Assembly: GCF_004125265.1 (NCBI RefSeq)
Contig: NZ_RDTE01000003.1
Location: 992,001 to 1,056,000, forward strand
Length of the DNA: 64,000 nucleotides
From: Streptomyces lydicus
Lineage (GTDB): Bacteria > Actinomycetota > Actinomycetes > Streptomycetales > Streptomycetaceae
Direction: 5' to 3'
The stretch's first letter is position 1; every line of letters starts with the position of its first letter. Shown piece after piece: positions 1 to 8,118 of the stretch. The notes under the pieces were generated by a model. That model was not told the DNA's origin. It did no database searches and saw only the letters and a program-made list of their open reading frames with translations. Position numbers and translations under genes: made by a program.

Positions 1-2
1 AG

Positions 3-1124
3 ATCAGCGTCGTGGTGCGCTATGCGGGCAAGCCCTCCGAGCTGAAGATCGACAACTTCAGCGCCTGGGCCCGTACACCCGACGGCGCGGTGATCGCCCA
101 GGAGCCGGACGCCGCCGTGTGGTGGTTCCCGAGCAATGACCACCCCACCGACAAGGCGACCTACGACATCTCGGTGGCGGTCCCGGACGGCACCCAGGCG
201 CTGAGCAACGGCGTGCTGGCCTCGCAGTCCTCCCAGCTGGGCTGGACGCGCTACAACTGGCGCTCGGACAAGCCGCAGGCCACGTACCTGACGACGCTGG
301 CAATCGGCAAGTTCGACATCACCACCGACAAGACCGCGAACGGCCTGCCGGTCATCAACGCGGTCAGCAAGGACCTCGGCGCGAACGCCGGCTCGGCACG
401 GGCCAGCATCGAGCGCACCGCCGAGGCCACCGAGTGGCTGGAAAGCGTCTTCGGCCCCTACCCGTTCAACGCGGTGGGCGGCTATGTGCCGAACGTGCCG
501 GCCCACTACGCCCTGGAGACCCAGACCCGCCCGTTCTACGGCGAGAAGGCCTTCGACCGCGGGACCAACGTCTCCGTCGTCGTACACGAACTGGCCCACC
601 AGTGGTACGGCGACAGTGTCTCCCTCAAGGACTGGAAGGACATCTGGATCAACGAGGGCTTCGCCGCGTACAGCCAGTGGCTGTGGTCGGAGAAGGAGGG
701 CGAGGGCACCGCGCAGGAGCTCGCGGACTACGTCTACGCCCAGCACCCGGCCGATGATCCGTTCTGGAAGGTGAAGCCGGGCAACCCCGGCGCGGAGAAC
801 CAGTTCGACGACGCCGTCTACGACCGGGGCGCGCTGGCCCTCCAGGCGCTCCGCGACAAGGTCGGCGACAAGGTCTTCTTCGGGCTGCTCAAGTCCTGGC
901 CGACGGAGCACAGGTACGGCAACGCCTCGGTGGCCGACTTCGTGAAGTTCGCCGAGAAGAATTCCGGAAAGAAGCTTGCCGGGTTCTTCGACACCTGGCT
1001 GTTCCAGCCGTCCAAGCCCACGGCGGGCGCGGGCAAGCAGGCGTTCGGCGCGGGGAAGGCGCCGGTCGCCGAGCCCAAGTCGTGGAAGCAGATCGCGGCC
1101 ACGCACGACGTGCACCGGCACTGA
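3..1124 (+). CDS. M1 family zinc metallopeptidase, C-terminal part (5' end outside window)
   Basis: The frame is open from the first bases, so the start lies upstream. The product shows the M1 zinc signature: HELAH at about 586-600, followed by an INEGF segment that supplies the third zinc-ligand glutamate. A preceding ALETQ segment stands where classical aminopeptidase N has GAMEN. M1 enzymes are zinc peptidases removing N-terminal residues, and streptomycete homologues of this kind are usually secreted, but the signal region is not visible here. The C-terminal region after the catalytic domain is short and ends in a lysine/alanine-rich tail. A strong inverted repeat follows the stop. The family call is firm; the substrate is unknown. 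Confidence 0.9.
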   Translation: MSVVVRYAGKPSELKIDNFSAWARTPDGAVIAQEPDAAVWWFPSNDHPTDKATYDISVAVPDGTQALSNGVLASQSSQLGWTRYNWRSDKPQATYLTTLAIGKFDITTDKTANGLPVINAVSKDLGANAGSARASIERTAEATEWLESVFGPYPFNAVGGYVPNVPAHYALETQTRPFYGEKAFDRGTNVSVVVHELAHQWYGDSVSLKDWKDIWINEGFAAYSQWLWSEKEGEGTAQELADYVYAQHPADDPFWKVKPGNPGAENQFDDAVYDRGALALQALRDKVGDKVFFGLLKSWPTEHRYGNASVADFVKFAEKNSGKKLAGFFDTWLFQPSKPTAGAGKQAFGAGKAPVAEPKSWKQIAATHDVHRH

Positions 1125-1165
1125 CGCGGCACACGGGCTCCCGCTCCGGCGCCCGTGGCAGCGAT

Positions 1166-1201
1166 CCGGCCGGAGCCGGGGTGCTCACCCCCTCCGGCCG
1201 G
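1166..1201. terminator. Bidirectional terminator between convergent genes
   Basis: A perfect 10-bp inverted repeat (CCGGCCGGAG with its complement at 1192-1201) encloses a 16-base loop and is followed by CTTCGTTT. It lies between the stop codons of the peptidase (1124, + strand) and the MpaB-like gene (1214, - strand), so it probably ends both transcripts. Confidence 0.7.
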
Positions 1202-1213
1202 CTTCGTTTGCGC

Positions 1214-2065
1214 CTACCCGCGCGCCGCCTGCCGGGCCCGGCGTGCGAGCGGCAGGAAGCGTAGGCGCTCCGGAAGCACCGGAACCACGGCGCGGACGAC
1301 CCGCCCGAAGCGGCGCAGCCGGCGCTCCTGTGCGTCCGTCCACTCCAGTCCGATGGCGCATCGGGCCTCCGGCGGCATCAGGCCGATCGTGAGGAAGCGG
1401 CGGAAGCGGGCGAACCGCGGGCACAGCCACGGCCAGGTCAGCCGGAGGAACAGCCGCAGCCACCGCGGGCCACGGTCCGGGACCGGCAACACCGGATCCG
1501 TCGCCACCAACTCCCGCACCACCGCGGTCGCTTCGAGTTCGCTGTCGAGAACCTTTTGGTAGTACGGCCAGAACTCCTCGACGGACTGCGGCATATCGCG
1601 GTCGTGGATCCCCAGGATCCGCCCGACCTGAAGCCATTCCGCGTACAGCTGCCGCTCCTGCGCCTCGGTGAAGGGGCGCCCGAGATAGCGCTGCGCGTTC
1701 CGGAAGACGGGGTATCCGGTGGCGTGCACCCAGGCGTAGTAGGCGGGGGTGAGCGCGTGATACTTGCGACCGTGAGCGTCGGTCCCCTGGATGGTCTTGT
1801 GCAGCTGCCGCAGCCGGCGCCCCTCCGCTGCCGCGCCCTCGCCTCCGTACACCCACAGCTGCAACGAGGTCAGCGACCGCTCCCCGCGCCCCCACGGGTC
1901 CGTACGGAACACGGAGTGGTCATCCACTCCGGCACCCACCGCCGGGTGTGCGACCTGCATGGTCAGCGCGGCCGGCAGGGTCAGCAGAATGCGGACGTCC
2001 CCGGCCAACGACCAGAGCACGCCTCCGACCGGCGGGGGTTGTGAGTAAGTTTCTACCGTATTCAT
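1214..2065 (-). CDS. MpaB-like (DUF2236) oxygenase family protein
   Basis: The product resembles the DUF2236 / rubber-oxygenase-like family, which includes fungal MpaB and the latex-clearing protein Lcp, some of them heme proteins. The N-terminal part carries the usual pattern: a GDVRILLTLPAALTMQVAHPAVG-like start, then a DPWGRGERSL stretch and a YAWVHATGYPVF stretch. In this family histidines of this region are conserved and may bind heme. The start is uncertain: ATG at 2065 and ATG at 2077 are in frame, no convincing ribosome site precedes either, and an AT-rich TATCAT hexamer lies just upstream, so a very short leader is possible. The gene stands alone with its promoter facing the 2.5 kb unit. 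Confidence 0.75.
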   Translation of the reverse strand: MNTVETYSQPPPVGGVLWSLAGDVRILLTLPAALTMQVAHPAVGAGVDDHSVFRTDPWGRGERSLTSLQLWVYGGEGAAAEGRRLRQLHKTIQGTDAHGRKYHALTPAYYAWVHATGYPVFRNAQRYLGRPFTEAQERQLYAEWLQVGRILGIHDRDMPQSVEEFWPYYQKVLDSELEATAVVRELVATDPVLPVPDRGPRWLRLFLRLTWPWLCPRFARFRRFLTIGLMPPEARCAIGLEWTDAQERRLRRFGRVVRAVVPVLPERLRFLPLARRARQAARG

Positions 2066-2340
2066 CTTATTAATCATGATACGGCGGGGTCGATGACCGA
2101 CGGACGCGGGGGTGCCCGGCCGGCACGCCCCTTCGGCGCCCCGCCGCATGGACGCGCCTGACCCGCTCGACATCGAACGAGGTTCGCGCGCGGGCGAGTT
2201 GCCTTCACATCAAGGGCGTACGCGACTGAAGCAGGGCACCGCACGGGCCACCTACGGGCGGGCCACCACGGACAGACCCTCGAAGACCACCGCCGGCCAC
2301 TGCGCCACCGCGACGGGGTCGCTACGACACCCCCGACCCT

Positions 2341-2539
2341 GCACCCACCCCCGCCACACACAGCCGCCGCACCCCTTGGGCGACATTAGCCCGTAAGGGT
2401 GATTTTGCCTTGAGATAAGCACCCATGAGCTGGGTCGATGACACCACCGAATTTCCTGGGTGGGCGCAGATGGTGACACGGGAATCACGGAACGCGACAC
2501 TCGCGACATCTGTCCGAACCACCCAAAAGGAGCACACTC
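2341..2539 (+). promoter_or_regulatory. Upstream region of the 70 aa/563 aa unit
   Basis: The bases before the small gene include an AT-richer stretch around 2385-2420 (TTAGCCCGTAAGGGTGATTT, then TTGCCTTGAGATAAG) that stands out against the GC-rich surroundings and probably contains the promoter. No exact sigma consensus can be assigned. A good ribosome site (AAAGGAG at 2526-2532) sits 7 bases before the ATG at 2540. Confidence 0.35.
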
Positions 2540-2752
2540 ATGTCCTGCCCTCCCCCTCCGATCGACGCCCGCAAGGCACTCGACTTCCTGAGAACGAGCG
2601 GGCTCGTCGACCTCGGCGTTCCGCTGGAGAGAGTCGTCGATCAGGTCAGCCAGCTCGATGATGTGGCCGGCTACGTCCTCGCCTGGGAGCGCTACGTCCT
2701 GGTGGTCGCCAACCAGGTCGCCGAGCCCGACGACTCCGCAGCGCGCAACTGA
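2540..2752 (+). CDS. Unrecognised 70-residue protein preceding the 563 aa gene
   Basis: The ATG at 2540 is preceded by AAAGGAG at ideal spacing, and codon use is typical of the host, so this is very likely a real gene. The protein starts MSCPPPPIDARKALDFL and has one amphipathic helical region followed by an aromatic/hydrophobic segment (GYVLAWERYVLVVANQVA) and an acidic end. I recognise no domain. It is only 33 bases from the next gene, which has its own ribosome site, so the two are probably co-transcribed. Its size invites the idea of a peptide substrate, a partner subunit or a carrier-like protein for the larger product, but no cleavage motif or core-peptide composition (Cys/Ser/Thr-rich tail) supports a modified peptide. 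Confidence 0.7.
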   Translation: MSCPPPPIDARKALDFLRTSGLVDLGVPLERVVDQVSQLDDVAGYVLAWERYVLVVANQVAEPDDSAARN

Positions 2753-2785
2753 CCGTTGACTGCACCGATCGCCGGGAGGCATCCG

Positions 2786-4477
2786 ATGAACACGACGCAA
2801 CCCGGTGACGGTATGTCACAAAGGCGCGCGGTGGAGACCCGGGCAGTTGCCTGGCTCGCTGCGCGCCACCATCTGATCGATCCGGCCGAAGCCGCCACGG
2901 ACCGGGTGCTGTTCGCCCGCAAGGCGCTCATCGAAACCGCCTTCCTGGTGGGGCTGCGGGCGCGCCTCGCCCCCGAGCCGCTGGAGCCCGACTACGCGGC
3001 CCTCCTCGCTCAGGTCGAGAAGATCACGGCCCGCCCCTCCTACCGGGAGCTGATCGCCCGGGACGAAACGGCCCTCCTGTTGTACGCGGGGACCTATGCG
3101 GCACTCCGGCTCTGCGGACGCGAGGACCCGGAGTTCCGGCAGGTCATCACGCAGGCCGCGGCCGGAGGGTATGCGACGGTCTTCGAACGGATCCCGTACC
3201 GGCAGCTCGATCTGCTGCACACCCTGGAGCTGTGCGGCGTCCGCCACACGCTGCCGGCCATGGACGACGTCCTGCCGTTCACCCTGCTCTGCAACAGCCC
3301 GAATGTCGCCAAGCTCACCGACCGCGACATCTACGCCATCACCCACACGATCTTCTACGCCACCGACTTCGGCCTCCGTGAGCCCCGCTGGCCACAAGAC
3401 TTCGACCCGGGCACGGCGGTGGAACTGCTCGAAGCCCTGCTCGTTCTCACCCTCGGCCAGGAGAACGCCGACCTGGTGGGAGAACTCCTGTGCTGTCTGC
3501 TGTGCCTCGGGGTGCGGGACTCTCCAGAAGCCTGCCGGGCATGGGAGTTCCTTACTGCGGTGCAAGAGGCCGACGGGCGGGTCAACGGGCCCCCTGGTGT
3601 GGTCCACCCCGAACTGGCCGGCGGGGACGAGGCGTACGCACACTGGGCCACTGGCTACCACACCACCATCGTCGCCGCCCTGGCCGCGCTCCTGGACCGC
3701 AGCCCCAGGGTGGTGCGGAGGCACCGGCCGTCCGCGCCCAAGCCGCATCTGACCGTGGAGGAACCACTTCGGCGGGCAGTGGTGTGGCTGGCCGACACGG
3801 CCCGGCGCCAGGCCCCTGCCACACACCTGCCGGCCGCGGCGGCTGTCGCGCATGCAGCCGAGGCCCTGGGCGAACCCGAGCTTGCCCGACCCCTGCTCCT
3901 GGATTTCTCCGCACGTCTCGCGGACGTGGACGCGGACGTGTGGCAGGAACACGGGATGGAGGTCGTGGGCGAGTTCGCCTTCGGTCTGCGGACTCACAAG
4001 ATCACCTGCGCATCACTCGACCTCTTCCTCAAATCCGCCGCCGCTGCTGTCGAGCTCCTGGACAGAGTTCCCCCGCAGGCCGTACGGAACGTCCGACGCC
4101 TGGTCGACCTGGGGTTGATCTCCCCCGACTGCGCGGCCGCGCGGGGGAACGCGGAAGCCGCCACACGACACTCAGCATCGAAGACGACAGCCGCCGGCCT
4201 CCCCCACGCCTGGAAGAACTACCACCTGGGGCACATCGCCGCCCTCGTCCGGGACTGGACTCTCGCCGGTCGGGCACACCACCGCATCACCCGCGACGCG
4301 CTCGCCTTCCTCCTCTCCCAGCAGAGCCCTTGCGGCGCCTTCGGCCGCCCGGCCTGCGACGACCCGGCCACCCGGGAACGAACGATGCTCTCGTGGACCC
4401 AGAGCATCGTCACCGCCCTCACCGCCGTACACACCACCTGCAGCCCGGTTCCCGCTGCCCGGCAACCGTGCCCGTGA
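2786..4477 (+). CDS. Uncharacterised 563 aa protein (DUF6895-like, possibly helical toroid fold)
   Basis: The ATG at 2786 is chosen because GGGAGG lies 6 bases upstream. The protein has no signal peptide or membrane segment. It is rich in alpha-helical blocks, with a conserved-looking segment DRDIYAITHTIFYATDFG near residue 190 and later pieces such as QEADGRVNG, ATGYHTTIVAALAALL and QQSPCGAFG spaced along the chain. That pattern resembles the repeated helix-hairpin arrangement of terpenoid-cyclase/prenyltransferase-type alpha-alpha toroids, and I think it belongs to the group called DUF6895, whose function I do not know. There is no DXDD motif or other catalytic signature that I can identify. 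It forms a unit with the 70 aa gene just upstream. The real-gene call is firm; the fold and family are inference. Confidence 0.7.
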   Translation: MNTTQPGDGMSQRRAVETRAVAWLAARHHLIDPAEAATDRVLFARKALIETAFLVGLRARLAPEPLEPDYAALLAQVEKITARPSYRELIARDETALLLYAGTYAALRLCGREDPEFRQVITQAAAGGYATVFERIPYRQLDLLHTLELCGVRHTLPAMDDVLPFTLLCNSPNVAKLTDRDIYAITHTIFYATDFGLREPRWPQDFDPGTAVELLEALLVLTLGQENADLVGELLCCLLCLGVRDSPEACRAWEFLTAVQEADGRVNGPPGVVHPELAGGDEAYAHWATGYHTTIVAALAALLDRSPRVVRRHRPSAPKPHLTVEEPLRRAVVWLADTARRQAPATHLPAAAAVAHAAEALGEPELARPLLLDFSARLADVDADVWQEHGMEVVGEFAFGLRTHKITCASLDLFLKSAAAAVELLDRVPPQAVRNVRRLVDLGLISPDCAAARGNAEAATRHSASKTTAAGLPHAWKNYHLGHIAALVRDWTLAGRAHHRITRDALAFLLSQQSPCGAFGRPACDDPATRERTMLSWTQSIVTALTAVHTTCSPVPAARQPCP

Positions 4478-4605
4478 CCCGGGCCAGGAAATACACCTAT
4501 ACCGATCTCTTCGATCAGCTCTCTTCGATCACCATCCGCCGATCGGCAGGCGAACGGTGGCCGTACTGCCGGCGACGGGCGGCGCGCGGCGGCGGCCGGC
4601 GGATT

Positions 4606-5088
4606 TCAGCGGTCGTAGACCGTCACCGGTATGCCGCGCCGGGTGAGCCGCTCGGATATCAGCGGCTCCACCCGGGACCACCTGCCGCCCGCCAAGCCGC
4701 AGCCGATCCGCGGCATATGGACCGACGCGCCGAGTTCCCCGGCCCGGTCCGCGACCCGGCCGAGACCGGTGTCGATGGCGTCGTACCGCACGGGGGCTCC
4801 CTTGCTGCCCGTACGGATGCCCCGCTGCCCGACGACATTGGCCACCCAGAGGCGGTCGGCGACCTGGACGAACTGTGCGGCACCCAGCCCGAAGTCGTTC
4901 TTCGCACGCTCGCGGTGCCACCGGCGGTAGGCGGCCTCCGGCTCCGGCCAGCGCCGGGAGAGCGCCAGTACGAAGCCCTTGCCCCAGCCGCCCAGGTCGT
5001 TGCAGAGATGCGTGATCATTTTGACGCCCTTGCCCTGCGGTGCGGAGGCGTCCCCCTTGAGGTATGAGATCCCCGTACTCTCAGTCAT
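4606..5088 (-). CDS. Macrodomain protein (ADP-ribose-binding, TARG1/Poa1-like)
   Basis: The 160 aa product is a single macrodomain. It begins with ISYLKGDAS, continues with an ITHLCNDLGGWGKGF segment (the asparagine plus glycine loop that cradles the ADP-ribose ribose) and ends with MPRIGCGLAGG, the second glycine loop. This layout is that of the ALC1-like/TARG1 and Poa1 group, which hydrolyses ADP-ribose esters or ADP-ribose 1''-phosphate, sometimes reversing ADP-ribosylation of glutamate or DNA. No partner ADP-ribosyltransferase is visible nearby, so it is not obviously an antitoxin. The start ATG at 5088 lacks a strong ribosome site. Confidence 0.85.
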   Translation of the reverse strand: MTESTGISYLKGDASAPQGKGVKMITHLCNDLGGWGKGFVLALSRRWPEPEAAYRRWHRERAKNDFGLGAAQFVQVADRLWVANVVGQRGIRTGSKGAPVRYDAIDTGLGRVADRAGELGASVHMPRIGCGLAGGRWSRVEPLISERLTRRGIPVTVYDR

Positions 5089-5190
5089 GCCCCCACGGTA
5101 AGGGCGGGCACTGACAATCGGCCGGGGCCGAGGAACCGTGCCGCGCAGGGACCGGTTCCGCCGCCCGTGGCCGCTGCCGCGCAGGCGAAA

Positions 5191-5228
5191 GGGCGGTCGC
5201 GGACGCCTCCCGGCCTCCGCGACCGCCC
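5191..5228 (-). terminator. Terminator of the amino-acid permease gene
   Basis: A perfect 13-bp inverted repeat (GGGCGGTCGCGGA at 5191-5203 and its complement at 5216-5228) lies just downstream of the permease stop and is followed on the minus strand by a short run of T. Confidence 0.75.
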
Positions 5229-5258
5229 CTGGTTCCGCGGGCGTGCGCTACTGCGCGA

Positions 5259-6719
5259 CTACTTCGACAGCTCGCGTTCCTCGGCGATGCGGTTCACCCG
5301 GCCACGGACCGCGAACCAGCCGCCGACCAGCGCGACGGCGAGGACCGGGATCAGCATGACGGTCTGCCGGCCGACACCGTCGTCGAACCACATCAGGACG
5401 ATGACGCCGAGGAGGAAGGCCATGGTGGCGATGTCGGTGACCGGCGTACCGGGGAGCCGGAAGCGCGGGCGCTCGACCAGGCCCTCCTTCGAGCGGCGCA
5501 CGAACACCATGTGGCAGACCATGATCGTGCACCAGGTGCTGATGATGCCCAGTGCCGCGATGTTCAGGACGATCTCGAACGCCTCGCCCGGCAGGGCGTA
5601 GTTGAGCGCGACGCCCAGCACACACACCGCGGAGGTGAGCATGATGCCGCCGTACGGCACCTGGTTGCGGTTCATCAGGCCGGCGAACTTGGGCGCGGAG
5701 CCCGCCATCGACATGGAGCGCAGGATGCGGCCGGTCGAGTAGAGCCCGGAGTTCAGGCTGGACATCGCCGCGGTCAGCACCACGAGGTTCATCACGTCGC
5801 CCGCGGCCGGCACACCGACGTTGGACAGCACCGTGACGAAGGGGCTCTGGCCGTCGACGTACTGGTTCCACGGCAGCAGCATCGCCAGCAGGATCACCGA
5901 GCCGACGTAGAAGACGCCCACCCGCCACATGATGGAGTTGACGGCCTTCGGCACGACCTTCTCCGGCTCGCCGGTCTCACCGGCGGTCACACCGACCAGC
6001 TCCACGGCGGAGTAGGCGAAGACCACGCCCTGGAGCACGATCACCACGGGCAGCAGGCCGGTCGGGAAGATGCCGCCGTTGTCGGTGAGCAGATTCAGCC
6101 CTGGTGTGTGGCCGCCGACCGGGTGCTGGGTGGCCAGCAGGAAGATGCCGATGAACATGAAGACGACCAGCGCCGCGACCTTGATGATCGCGAACCAGAA
6201 CTCCAGCTCACCGAAGATCTTCACCGAGATCAGGTTCACGGTCAGCACGACCGCCAGCGCGATCAGCGCCATCACCCACTGCGGGATGCTGGTGAACAGG
6301 CTCCAGTAGTGGGTGTAGAGCGCGATCGCGGTGATGTCGGCGATACCGGTCGTGGACCAGTTGACGACGTACATCCAGCCGGCGACGTAGGCGCCCTTCT
6401 CCCCCAGGAACTCACGGGCGTAGGAGACGAACGAACCCGACGACGGGCGGTGCAGCACCAGCTCGCCCAGGGCCCTCACCACGAAGAAGGCAAAGAGGCC
6501 ACACACCGCATAGGCAATCGCCAGCGCGGGTCCGGCGGAGTGCAGTCGGCCACCGGCACCCAGGAACAGGCCGGTGCCGATCGCTCCACCGATGGCGATC
6601 ATGTTGATGTGCCGGCCCTTGAGGCCCTTGCTGTAGCCCGCGTCGCCCGCATCCTGCTGCGCGCCGCTTCCCCCGTCAGGTGACCCGTGGGCTGTCTCGG
6701 TGACGGTTTCTGTGCTCAC
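5259..6719 (-). CDS. APC-superfamily amino-acid permease (asparagine/GABA/aromatic permease type)
   Basis: About 486 residues with twelve predicted membrane segments. The first helix carries IAIGGAIGTGLFLGAG, the hallmark substrate-binding break of the amino-acid transporter (AAT) family, and a HRPSSGSFVSYARE loop follows helix 2. The region MNRNQVPYGGIMLTSAVCVLG is close to L-asparagine and D-serine/glycine-type permeases. The frame is open 26 codons further upstream, but the GTG at 6719 is preferred because the translated region before it is low-complexity and arginine-rich. The exact substrate cannot be read from the sequence. The gene is transcribed away from the MerR regulator across a long shared promoter region. 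Confidence 0.88.
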   Translation of the reverse strand: MSTETVTETAHGSPDGGSGAQQDAGDAGYSKGLKGRHINMIAIGGAIGTGLFLGAGGRLHSAGPALAIAYAVCGLFAFFVVRALGELVLHRPSSGSFVSYAREFLGEKGAYVAGWMYVVNWSTTGIADITAIALYTHYWSLFTSIPQWVMALIALAVVLTVNLISVKIFGELEFWFAIIKVAALVVFMFIGIFLLATQHPVGGHTPGLNLLTDNGGIFPTGLLPVVIVLQGVVFAYSAVELVGVTAGETGEPEKVVPKAVNSIMWRVGVFYVGSVILLAMLLPWNQYVDGQSPFVTVLSNVGVPAAGDVMNLVVLTAAMSSLNSGLYSTGRILRSMSMAGSAPKFAGLMNRNQVPYGGIMLTSAVCVLGVALNYALPGEAFEIVLNIAALGIISTWCTIMVCHMVFVRRSKEGLVERPRFRLPGTPVTDIATMAFLLGVIVLMWFDDGVGRQTVMLIPVLAVALVGGWFAVRGRVNRIAEERELSK

Positions 6720-7212
6720 TGGTGGTGCATCTCGCTTTCGGGGAGGCGCTTGAGCGATTGCCGGTCCCGCGGATCGTGCGGACGGCCGACGGCACACCTT
6801 CCCTGAAGAGCGCTCCCCCGTCTGTGGGCAAGATCACATCGTGTACGGGCCATCTAAGATTTGTCCGTATTTGTCGTGAGTTACCTGGCGTAATAGTTTC
6901 AGGAGAGGTGCCAGTTCACCCGATTCCGGGCCTCCCTTGCCGCCTGGCAACCAAAATTTCTTGACCTGTTTCCTCCGGATCAGGAGCAAGTTTGGCCTCC
7001 GTGACAATCCGCTCGGGGTCCGTGACGATCTGCGCGATCGCCACAACGGCGATGCGCTCGGCCTCCGTGACGGCCCGCTCGGCCTTCGCGTACCCCCATG
7101 GCCCGGCTCCCGGCAGCGGCGCCATGCGGCAAGGAGGGGACAGAGGCACAGGGAAAGGAAGGGAGGAAGAAGGGGCAGAAGGTTTTACAGGAGTGGTGAG
7201 ACAGCAATACTG
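6720..7212. promoter_or_regulatory. Long divergent promoter region with direct repeats
   Basis: This 490-base gap separates the permease and MerR starts and holds no convincing gene. Near 6858-6878 there is an AT-rich tandem 10-mer (ATTTGTCCGT then ATTTGTCGTG). The block GGCCTCCGTGAC followed by CCGCTCGG occurs at 6994 and again at 7060, with a further TCCGTGAC between them. An ATCGCC/GGCGAT hairpin lies between the copies. These could be regulator-binding sites for the adjacent MerR protein, but that is inference. Confidence 0.4.
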
Positions 7213-7980
7213 ATGAACATGATGGAGTCAGCCACCGGCCTGACGGTCGACGAACTGGCCGCCCGTGCCGGCGTCACCGTCCGCACGATCCGCTTCTACA
7301 GCACCCGCGGCCTGCTGCCGCCGCCGGAGATCGGTCCACGCCGGGTCGGCCGCTATGGCCCCGACCACCTCTCACGGCTCGCGCTCATCGAGGAACTCCA
7401 GCACCAGGGGCTGACGCTCTCCGCCATCGAACGCTATCTGGAGCAGTTGCCGCCGGATCTGAGCGCCCAAGATCTGGCCATCCACCGGGCGCTGGTGGCG
7501 AGTTGGATCCCGGACAAGGCGGAGGACGCCACCCGGGCCCAGCTGGAGCGGCGGGTCGGCCGGGCGCTGACCGAGGAGGACCTGGACCGGCTGGCGGCCA
7601 TGAGTGTGCTCGTACGGACCGATGACCCGCAGGTCTTCCGGGTCGATCCGGGTCTGCTGCACCTGGGTGCCCGGCTGCTGGACGTCCCGATCGCGCTGGA
7701 GACCATCATCGCGGCGCGCACCGTCGTCATCGAGCACACCCGCTCGGCGGCCCGGGAGCTCAGCAGGCTCTTCAAGGACGAGGTGTGGGAGCCGTACCGG
7801 GGCGGCGGACCGGACGAGGAAGAGCTGGCGAGGATGAAGTCGCTCTCGGCCCATATGCAGCCGATGGTGGTGCAGGCCCTGGTCACCGCCTTCCAGCGGT
7901 CGATGAAGCAGGAGCTGCGGGAGTCGTTCGGCAAGGAGGGCGACCAGGGGCCGGGGGGCGGCCGCACCTCGCCGGGGTGA
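7213..7980 (+). CDS. MerR family transcriptional regulator
   Basis: The 255 aa product starts with a winged-helix MerR domain: LTVDELAARAGVTVRTIRFYSTRGLLPPPE is the canonical helix-turn-helix with the Y/F-x-x-x-G-L-L wing entry, ending near residue 75. The remainder is helical with no cysteine cluster, so it is not a metal sensor, and may bind an organic or acyl-CoA ligand. The ATG at 7213 is the most upstream one that leaves the domain intact. A further ATG follows two codons later, and AGGAG at 7190 is rather far away. The gene is convergent with the beta-oxidation block, and MerR proteins of this type commonly control acyl-CoA dehydrogenase genes, which makes a role in that block plausible. 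Confidence 0.85.
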   Translation: MNMMESATGLTVDELAARAGVTVRTIRFYSTRGLLPPPEIGPRRVGRYGPDHLSRLALIEELQHQGLTLSAIERYLEQLPPDLSAQDLAIHRALVASWIPDKAEDATRAQLERRVGRALTEEDLDRLAAMSVLVRTDDPQVFRVDPGLLHLGARLLDVPIALETIIAARTVVIEHTRSAARELSRLFKDEVWEPYRGGGPDEEELARMKSLSAHMQPMVVQALVTAFQRSMKQELRESFGKEGDQGPGGGRTSPG

Positions 7981-8005
7981 GGGGCGGGCCGCCGGGGCCC
8001 GCCCC
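7981..8005. terminator. Terminator downstream of MerR gene
   Basis: GGGGCGGGC and its complement at 7997-8005 form a 9-bp stem immediately after the MerR stop codon, between two convergent genes. Confidence 0.65.
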
Positions 8006-8010
8006 TGTGA

Positions 8011-8063
8011 CCGGTCGGTCCCTGGCCGGTCGGTTCACGGGCCGGCGGTCAGGGACCGACCGG
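8011..8063. terminator. Large inverted repeat between convergent genes
   Basis: CCGGTCGGTCCCTG at 8011-8024 is repeated as its exact complement at 8050-8063, a 14-bp stem around a loop that holds a further CGGTCGG copy. It follows the MerR terminator and precedes the fadB stop on the other strand, so it may terminate fadB transcription. Confidence 0.55.
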
Positions 8064-8118
8064 CCCGTGGCCTGTCAGCCCATGGGCGGTCGGTCCGTGG
8101 CCGTCAGACCAAGACCGT

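Noticed and set aside
3490..5067. A 525-codon plus-strand frame overlapping the 563 aa and macrodomain genes
   Set aside because: It is out of frame with the gene at 2786 and antisense to the macrodomain gene, with an Arg/Pro/Gly-rich product typical of a shadow.
5511..6683. A 390-codon plus-strand frame opposite the amino-acid permease
   Set aside because: It is a shadow of the permease: the product is a His/Asp/Arg-rich low-complexity chain and the opposite strand encodes a clear transporter.
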